Shown here piece by piece: positions 59,089-64,000 of a stretch of DNA of 64,000 nt; positions within the stretch are counted from its first letter, which is position 1, and every line of letters begins with the position of its first letter. The stretch spans positions 992,001 to 1,056,000 of the forward strand of contig NZ_CP101154.1 in the NCBI RefSeq assembly GCF_024298905.1. Reading direction: 5' to 3'. Made by a program: the position numbers and the translations under genes. The stretch comes from Natronomonas marina. GTDB taxonomy: Archaea > Halobacteriota > Halobacteria > Halobacteriales > Haloarculaceae. Under the pieces are notes generated by a model. It was not told the DNA's origin and ran no database searches. It was given only the letters and a program-made list of their open reading frames with translations.

Positions 59089-59683
59089 GCAAGGAGGGAT
59101 GCGTCTCGGGAATATATATGCGGCCGGGCGTTTTCAGTTCGTGAAATAGCTCGGGAAAGCGACGTAGTGGGTGGCGGCGCACGATGAAAGCGGATTCCAC
59201 TGAGACCTAAACCGCTTCGTTGTGCCGTCTCGCACACCTATCTCGAATTGTACAATCGTTTTGCCTTCCGCAAAAGTACCAGCTCTCGTGCGCGTACGCC
59301 TTGTACTGTCCGTTCGAAGGGTCATTGTTCGTCCAGAAGCTCTGATGCTCCGACTCTCGTCCAGGGTGGAGCGCATCCGAGTCCCTCGAAACGTCGATAC
59401 ACCCCCGCTCTGTCGGGTGTATCCCGGATATTGGAAGAACGAGTCTGAACCAGTTCAGGGGAGGAGGCGCTCGAAACGCCCGGATTCCAGACATCGGTTC
59501 TCTGAGGGGCGTACGCTGGCGGTGAGAGGAAATCGTTCGGACGTGAGCGTGAGTGTACGGAGCCGTTCGCCACCCTAACAGCCCGCTCGGCGAGGATGAG
59601 ACGGCGAGGCAAAGATTCGGGGATGTACACAGATTCCGAGTGGACCAACGCGTATAAACGGCGAGAGGGGAAAGACACCTTCG
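59089..59683. other. 595-bp low-confidence non-coding stretch at the island edge
   Basis: G+C is visibly lower than in the core genes. The long minus-strand frame at 59207-59719 would overlap the exporter start and has no family-like pattern, so I do not call it. TGTATCCCGGATATTGG and other short AT patches exist, but no hairpin repeat or RNA gene is evident. It may hold decayed sequence at the edge of the polysaccharide island. Confidence 0.4.
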
Positions 59684-61501
59684 ATGAGTGACGGCGAGGA
59701 CGTCAGCCGGCGCGAGCAATTTCGGGCGCTGGTGCGGGTCGCCCGGTACAGGCCGACGCTCACAGCTGGCATCGTCGCCGGGGGCGTCTTCGCGGCGCTA
59801 CTCGAGGGAGTCGGACTGGGGTTCATTTTGCCTATCGTCGAGATCGTGCAGTCGCCCGGGAATCCGGCGCAGCAGGCCGACGGGATACTGCTTGGGTTCG
59901 TTCGGGTCTACCAGTTCCTCGGCATTCCGTTCACGCTCGGGTTCGTCGTCGCCGGTGTGAGCCTCGTGTTGACAGTTCGGTGGACGACGACGTTTCTCGT
60001 CAGGTGGCTCCGGAGTGCGCTTGCCATCGATTACACCCGAGAGCTTCAGGAACGGGCGTTCGACAACGCCCTGGATGCTCGAATCGAGTACTTCGACCAG
60101 GAGGGCTCCGACGATATACTCAACGCCATCGTGACGCAGGCGGAGTACGCCGGACGGACGATACGGTACGTCATCAACTTTGTTGAGCAGGGGCTCCTTG
60201 CATTTATGTACCTCGTGGTTGCGCTCGTTATCGCACCGTGGCTGGCATTTTTTTCCATCGTCTTCCTCGGGGGGTTTGCGGTACTATTCCGAGTCGCTAT
60301 CGAATCGGGCTACTCCCTCGGCGATAGGGTCGCCGACGCCAACGAGCGGGTCCAGGAAGCGGCTCAAGCAGGGACCCAAGGAATCCGAGATACGAAGCTA
60401 TTTGGGCTGAAGGGCGAGCTATTCAACGATTTCCAAACGTCAGTCAACCAATATGCGACTTCACTAATCAGACAGCGTCGCAACGAGGAGATTATACAGA
60501 ATTTCTATAACCTCCTGACCGCGGTTTCAGTCTTTCTATTGATTTTCGTCGCGATCACGTTCGCGAACCTTTCGCTCGGCGCACTCGGGGTCTTTCTATT
60601 CGCGATGTTCCGGCTCGGACCGAAAGCCAGCAGCCTGAACTCGAAGTTTTACCGTATCGAGAACCACCTTCCGCATCTCGTCCGGACTCAAACGTTCATC
60701 AACGACCTCAAGCGGAATTCCGAGCCGACGGCTGCCTCAGAACCAGTACCGGAAGAAGTACGGACCGTGGAGTTCGACGATATCCGGTTCTCCTACAGGG
60801 GGCAGGATGAAGAAGCCCTGAAGGGAGTATCCTTCGAGTTCGATAAGGGCGATTTCATCGGATTTGTGGGAGAGTCCGGCGCGGGAAAATCTACCATCGT
60901 CTCGATGCTGGTGCGGATGTACGAACCCGACTCCGGAGCGATACGGATCAACGGCAGACCGATACACAAGATGGACATACAGGAGTGGCGCTCGAAGGTC
61001 TCAGTAGTTCGCCAAGACCCATTCATCTTCAACGACACCTTGAGGTATAACCTCACTATCGGAAACCGGGACGTTTCCGACGCGGAATTAAACAGGGTCG
61101 CCTGTATTGCCAAAATCAACGAGTTTCTTGATCAATTACCCAACGGGTACGATTCGCAAATAGGGGACAACGGTGTTCGGTTGTCTGGAGGACAACGGCA
61201 ACGCGTTGCTTTAGCTCGTGCCTTGATTAAGGATGCAGATATATTAATTCTGGATGAAGCAACAAGCGATCTAGACTCGAATTTAGAAAAGCAAGTTCAC
61301 AAAGCCATTATAGAGATGCAAGAGGATTATGCTATTGTCGCAGTTTCTCATGTATTCTCAAGCATACAAAATTCAGACAACATATTCACAATTATAGATG
61401 GGAAAGTGAAAGAATCAGGCAAACATGGAGAGCTGATCGAGGAAGGTGGGAAATATTCAACATTACATGGTTTACAAACAGGGGAAGAACTATCTGATTA
61501 G
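59684..61501 (+). CDS. ABC exporter (fused membrane and ATPase domains)
   Basis: The protein is 605 aa. Six membrane helices (residues about 30-320) are followed by an ABC ATPase: Walker A GESGAGKST, signature VRLSGGQRQRVALARALI, Walker B ILILDEATS, and H-loop VSHVF. It is a type IV exporter of the kind that moves lipid-linked glycans, lipids or peptides; with the neighbours a surface-glycan role is likely. Base composition changes from GC-rich to AT-rich near 61.2 kb, inside the ATPase domain. The next genes lie on the other strand. Confidence 0.9.
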   Translation: MSDGEDVSRREQFRALVRVARYRPTLTAGIVAGGVFAALLEGVGLGFILPIVEIVQSPGNPAQQADGILLGFVRVYQFLGIPFTLGFVVAGVSLVLTVRWTTTFLVRWLRSALAIDYTRELQERAFDNALDARIEYFDQEGSDDILNAIVTQAEYAGRTIRYVINFVEQGLLAFMYLVVALVIAPWLAFFSIVFLGGFAVLFRVAIESGYSLGDRVADANERVQEAAQAGTQGIRDTKLFGLKGELFNDFQTSVNQYATSLIRQRRNEEIIQNFYNLLTAVSVFLLIFVAITFANLSLGALGVFLFAMFRLGPKASSLNSKFYRIENHLPHLVRTQTFINDLKRNSEPTAASEPVPEEVRTVEFDDIRFSYRGQDEEALKGVSFEFDKGDFIGFVGESGAGKSTIVSMLVRMYEPDSGAIRINGRPIHKMDIQEWRSKVSVVRQDPFIFNDTLRYNLTIGNRDVSDAELNRVACIAKINEFLDQLPNGYDSQIGDNGVRLSGGQRQRVALARALIKDADILILDEATSDLDSNLEKQVHKAIIEMQEDYAIVAVSHVFSSIQNSDNIFTIIDGKVKESGKHGELIEEGGKYSTLHGLQTGEELSD

Positions 61502-61574
61502 TTACTATACCCAAGATAGGATTTTACTCCAAAATAGAAATATAACATCATTTTCTGAAATAATCTCGGGCAAG

Positions 61575-62339
61575 TCACGTCGCTTCGACAAGAGCTGTGG
61601 GAGAATCAGTTGAATTATCCATGACAAGGTCATTATTCAGAGACTTCCACTGAGAATTCTCTCGGTGATTCTGAATTTGAAGATCATATCCATGTGTCTG
61701 CAAGAAATCTTGGAGCTCCGTCCAATGTTTTCCCCCTTGAAGCTTTTCTGGATGGAGCTCAATTAAAAAAGTAGTTTCCGACTCCAGCAATGATGTGGCA
61801 CCCTTGACTGCTTCAAATTCTTGTCCTTCTATATCTATTGTTACAACATTCGGTAGTATTCTATTTTCGAAAATTTCGTTCAGACACGCCCCATCTTCTG
61901 ACCCAGAATCTATGAACGCTTCTATCACTTCCACCTCTTTCGGCACATTTCTTTTTAGTATCTCGGAACGGAATGGTGAGGCTTCCACCAAGACAATTTG
62001 ATTTGGAGGGACGCCAGCAAGGAGGGCTAACTTGCAATTGTACCCGTAACCTGCCCCGACATCTAAAAAATGACTCTCCGAATCCAGTAATTCGATTAAT
62101 CGGTCGACTAAGCCGGGTTCGTAGAGACAGGGACTCCGCTCCGATATTAGCCCTGCAGACTTTGGAACTTCAAGCGTAAAATCGCCATAATCGCTGCAGA
62201 ACGAGAGTGTTTCCAAGCGGGTGTATTTGCCCCGGTATCGCTGTACGGGTTCGCTGTAGTATATTTGACCAATATGTGTGCGCTTTAGTCTATATCTAAG
62301 CGAATGGGGCAAAGTTCTTCTGACTTTATCAATCATCAT
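61575..62339 (-). CDS. FkbM-family methyltransferase
   Basis: The protein is 254 aa. ESHFLDVGAGYGYNCKLALL is the SAM-binding loop. IVLVEASPFRSEILKRNV and VVTIDIEGQEFEAVKGATSL are FkbM hallmarks. It would O-methylate a sugar or similar acceptor. The composition is AT-rich like the rest of the island. Two adjacent ATG codons (62339, 62336) are possible starts; the longer frame begins at a TTG. The glycosyltransferase-like gene lies upstream on the same strand with a 60-bp gap. Confidence 0.85.
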   Translation of the reverse strand: MMIDKVRRTLPHSLRYRLKRTHIGQIYYSEPVQRYRGKYTRLETLSFCSDYGDFTLEVPKSAGLISERSPCLYEPGLVDRLIELLDSESHFLDVGAGYGYNCKLALLAGVPPNQIVLVEASPFRSEILKRNVPKEVEVIEAFIDSGSEDGACLNEIFENRILPNVVTIDIEGQEFEAVKGATSLLESETTFLIELHPEKLQGGKHWTELQDFLQTHGYDLQIQNHRENSQWKSLNNDLVMDNSTDSPTALVEAT

Positions 62340-62399
62340 AGTCAATCAAAAAGAGCACTTGCACATTTACTTATCGGGATCGTGTTTACGAGGACATAT

Positions 62400-63230
62400 T
62401 TATTTCAACTTGGATAGTTGCTCCAGAACTCCTTTGACTACTCCGGTGATTCCTTCGTTTTTATACCGAGTTCTAATTTTATTTGCGTACGTTCTGCTGT
62501 GGATAACATTGTAACCCCCGGTTCCATTGGGCGCAAATGAACGAGCAATAGTTTGATTGTTTAGGGTGTTTCGTGCTTCTTCAATAGAGTATTGTTCGAC
62601 AGCACCTTCAGAACTGACGTCTAATATTCTACCATGGAAACAAATGATTTGCCCTACCGCCAATCCAGGATACCTAAATTTGCAATTATATTCGGGAGGT
62701 AATGTAGCGACTCGCAAGTCACTATGATATAGGGTATGTCTGAAACTTGGCTGATCACCTGGCCGAAGATTTGTCCGTTCCTGATACGTTCTTTTCCACC
62801 GGTCAATAAATGATTTAACATTAAGTGACTTTTTGAATGCTATAATCCCTGTATTGTATTCCGGGAAGGTTTTGGGTACATCTGGATTTTCATAAGCCAT
62901 CCGGCTGTAATTATCATGGTTATGAACAGCAGCTATATCAAATTGATCTAGGATTTCGAACACCGGGTCTAAATCGCCATCAACCCAAATATCTGTATCC
63001 ATGTACAAAGATCGATCAAATGGCAACTCCAACGCGCCCGGTTTATCAGCGAAGGAACCCGATAAGGAAGTTTCGATACTCAAATCAAACACATCTGATA
63101 CTTCAGAAGTGTCATCGGTTATAATTCCAATAGTAAGATCTGGGTTTGATTCTCGAACAGAATAAGCTGAGAGCTCAGCTTCGGCAAGTAATTGGTCTGC
63201 TGCACAGATATATACAACTCCTCGGGTCAT
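62400..63230 (-). CDS. Glycosyltransferase, nucleotide-diphospho-sugar fold
   Basis: The protein is 276 aa. RSLYMDTDIWVDGDLDPVFE contains the DxD metal-binding motif of GT8-like and related transferases, and EYNTGIIAFKKS follows, as in that fold. The N-terminus MTRGVVYICAADQLLAEAEL is the usual start of the family. It should transfer a sugar from a nucleotide donor onto a glycan. It is AT-rich, and its ATG lies about 200 bp from the divergent deacetylase-like gene. Confidence 0.75.
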   Translation of the reverse strand: MTRGVVYICAADQLLAEAELSAYSVRESNPDLTIGIITDDTSEVSDVFDLSIETSLSGSFADKPGALELPFDRSLYMDTDIWVDGDLDPVFEILDQFDIAAVHNHDNYSRMAYENPDVPKTFPEYNTGIIAFKKSLNVKSFIDRWKRTYQERTNLRPGDQPSFRHTLYHSDLRVATLPPEYNCKFRYPGLAVGQIICFHGRILDVSSEGAVEQYSIEEARNTLNNQTIARSFAPNGTGGYNVIHSRTYANKIRTRYKNEGITGVVKGVLEQLSKLK

Positions 63231-63426
63231 GTCTATATTAGAGGGTGCATTGATAATGAGTGTTCACTAATCATAGAAGCGCAGTTTGCAGATATATTCA
63301 ACAGACAACAACAGTCGAATCGTTATTTTACCAGTAGCGTTGTAGCGCAAAACACAGGCAAACACGAAATCATAATAATGATAAATGATAACAGTCTACG
63401 ATGACAACAATAGATACTAATCTGCC

Positions 63427-64000
63427 ATGAAATTAGCTGTCCGGGACGATGATACCTGTTTCTACACCTCACCATCAACTCTACGGGAAGTATATGAAGA
63501 ATTTTGGGATGACATTCCAATCACGTTAGCCTGTGTCCCGAATGTGGCGGCAGATGCGGATGTAGTGATCGATATTGAAGATACAGAAACAAATCGAAAA
63601 ATTACAGAAAACCGAAGTCTAGTTGAATTTATACAACACCAAATTAAATGCGGCAGGTTCGAAGTTGCACTTCATGGGTACCATCATAATACACCAAATG
63701 ATAAACCTGAATACGTTAGTGGTGGAAAACTAAAAGAAAAAACCGCACATGGTGTAGAAATTCTTAGTGACGGATTTGATATAGAGATAGACGTATTTGT
63801 CCCTCCACACGTTAGGCTCTCAAATAGAGGCCTGAAAGCTATTGCACATGAGGGACTTAATGTGGCAAGAGGACGGGGACCACGCCCAAGAGAATTACAG
63901 ATGAGTCCTCAGTGGATTACTACGTACGGACAACTTCTTAGTTTCTATCTACAGAAGGGCCGTCAATACCGATACCCATTCCCTCTCGACTATGGGACTC
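63427..64000 (+). CDS. Polysaccharide deacetylase-like protein (DUF2334-like), 3' end outside window
   Basis: The frame is open from ATG 63427 to the last base (191 full codons). MKLAVRDDDTCFYTSPSTLR has the acidic metal-binding start (DDD) of NodB/DUF2334 deacetylases. CGRFEVALHGYHHN gives the HxxxH-like HGYHH. DVFVPPHVRLSNRGLKAIAH is the next family block. It probably deacetylates or modifies an envelope sugar. It is in the same AT-rich island as its neighbours. The C-terminal half is beyond the window. Confidence 0.7.
   Translation, partial: MKLAVRDDDTCFYTSPSTLREVYEEFWDDIPITLACVPNVAADADVVIDIEDTETNRKITENRSLVEFIQHQIKCGRFEVALHGYHHNTPNDKPEYVSGGKLKEKTAHGVEILSDGFDIEIDVFVPPHVRLSNRGLKAIAHEGLNVARGRGPRPRELQMSPQWITTYGQLLSFYLQKGRQYRYPFPLDYGT

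Noticed and set aside
59207-59719. 170-codon minus-strand frame in the 59-kb gap
   Set aside because: It overlaps the start of the ABC exporter, has no recognisable family pattern and no promoter-like box; more likely chance or decayed sequence.
1-64000. CRISPR arrays, rRNA and tRNA genes
   Set aside because: No regularly spaced repeats, no rRNA-like conserved blocks, and no cloverleaf with a recognisable T-loop were seen by eye; short or intron-bearing tRNAs could be missed without a covariance search.

Overview
The window is a stretch of haloarchaeal chromosome. Base composition is high in G+C, the proteins are strongly acidic, and many starts are leaderless, with a TATA-like box about 22-35 bp upstream of the start codon. 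The gene content is archaeal: HMG-CoA synthase, split CofG/CofH, CetZ, a HalX response regulator, Pus10, S8e, and halophile-type pstB/phoU. Haloarchaeal IS1341/TnpB and ISH1-like elements are present. I cannot name the species. No rRNA, tRNA or CRISPR array was found.

Layout. 0-5.9 kb: two tandem paralogous surface proteins (the first cut by the window edge) around an alpha/beta-hydrolase remnant, then HMG-CoA synthase. 5.9-9.8 kb: two integral-membrane HExxH proteins facing each other, a GNAT acetyltransferase and carA, which diverges from an Lrp-type regulator over a 15-bp palindrome. 10.3-11.9 kb: an IS1341-type element whose TnpB appears to lack the RuvC-II glutamate, divergent from a 47-aa ribbon-helix-helix-like protein. 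11.9-30.3 kb: housekeeping genes (PHP hydrolase, lipid kinase, Idi, two MmgE/PrpD proteins, quinone reductase, MoaB, S8e, pstB-phoU plus a PhoU-type regulator, pyrG-guaA). 30.5-32.7 kb: a small AT-rich accessory patch with a Cys-rich Tat-signal protein and a degenerate M48-like membrane protein. 33.4-36.1 kb: a second IS1341-type element whose catalytically complete tnpB is split by an ISH1-like IS with a 10-bp target duplication; its 3' structured RNA scaffold is intact. 36.3-59.1 kb: core genes (PspA, ThrRS, acyl-CoA ligase, cofH/cofG/cofC, CetZ, RNase HII, Pus10, GlmU-GlmS, UppP). 59.1-64 kb: entry into a low-G+C surface-polysaccharide island (ABC exporter, FkbM methyltransferase, glycosyltransferase, deacetylase-like protein) that continues past the window.

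How genes work together. HMG-CoA synthase and Idi belong to the mevalonate/isoprenoid route. CofH, CofG and CofC serve coenzyme F420 synthesis and sit around cetZ and a membrane protein in one cluster. PyrG and GuaA are translationally coupled in nucleotide synthesis. PstB, PhoU and the divergent AbrB-PhoU regulator form a phosphate-control unit without the rest of the Pst transporter nearby. GlmU and GlmS are coupled (TGATG) and make UDP-GlcNAc precursors that the polysaccharide genes at the right end could use.

Most unusual features: the apparently nuclease-dead TnpB paired with a small DNA-binding-like protein; a family of hairpin elements whose stems differ but stay paired, two copies of which supply the stop codon of unrelated genes; the two related scaffold motifs at the ends of the second TnpB element; and an ABC transporter whose base composition switches inside the ATPase domain.
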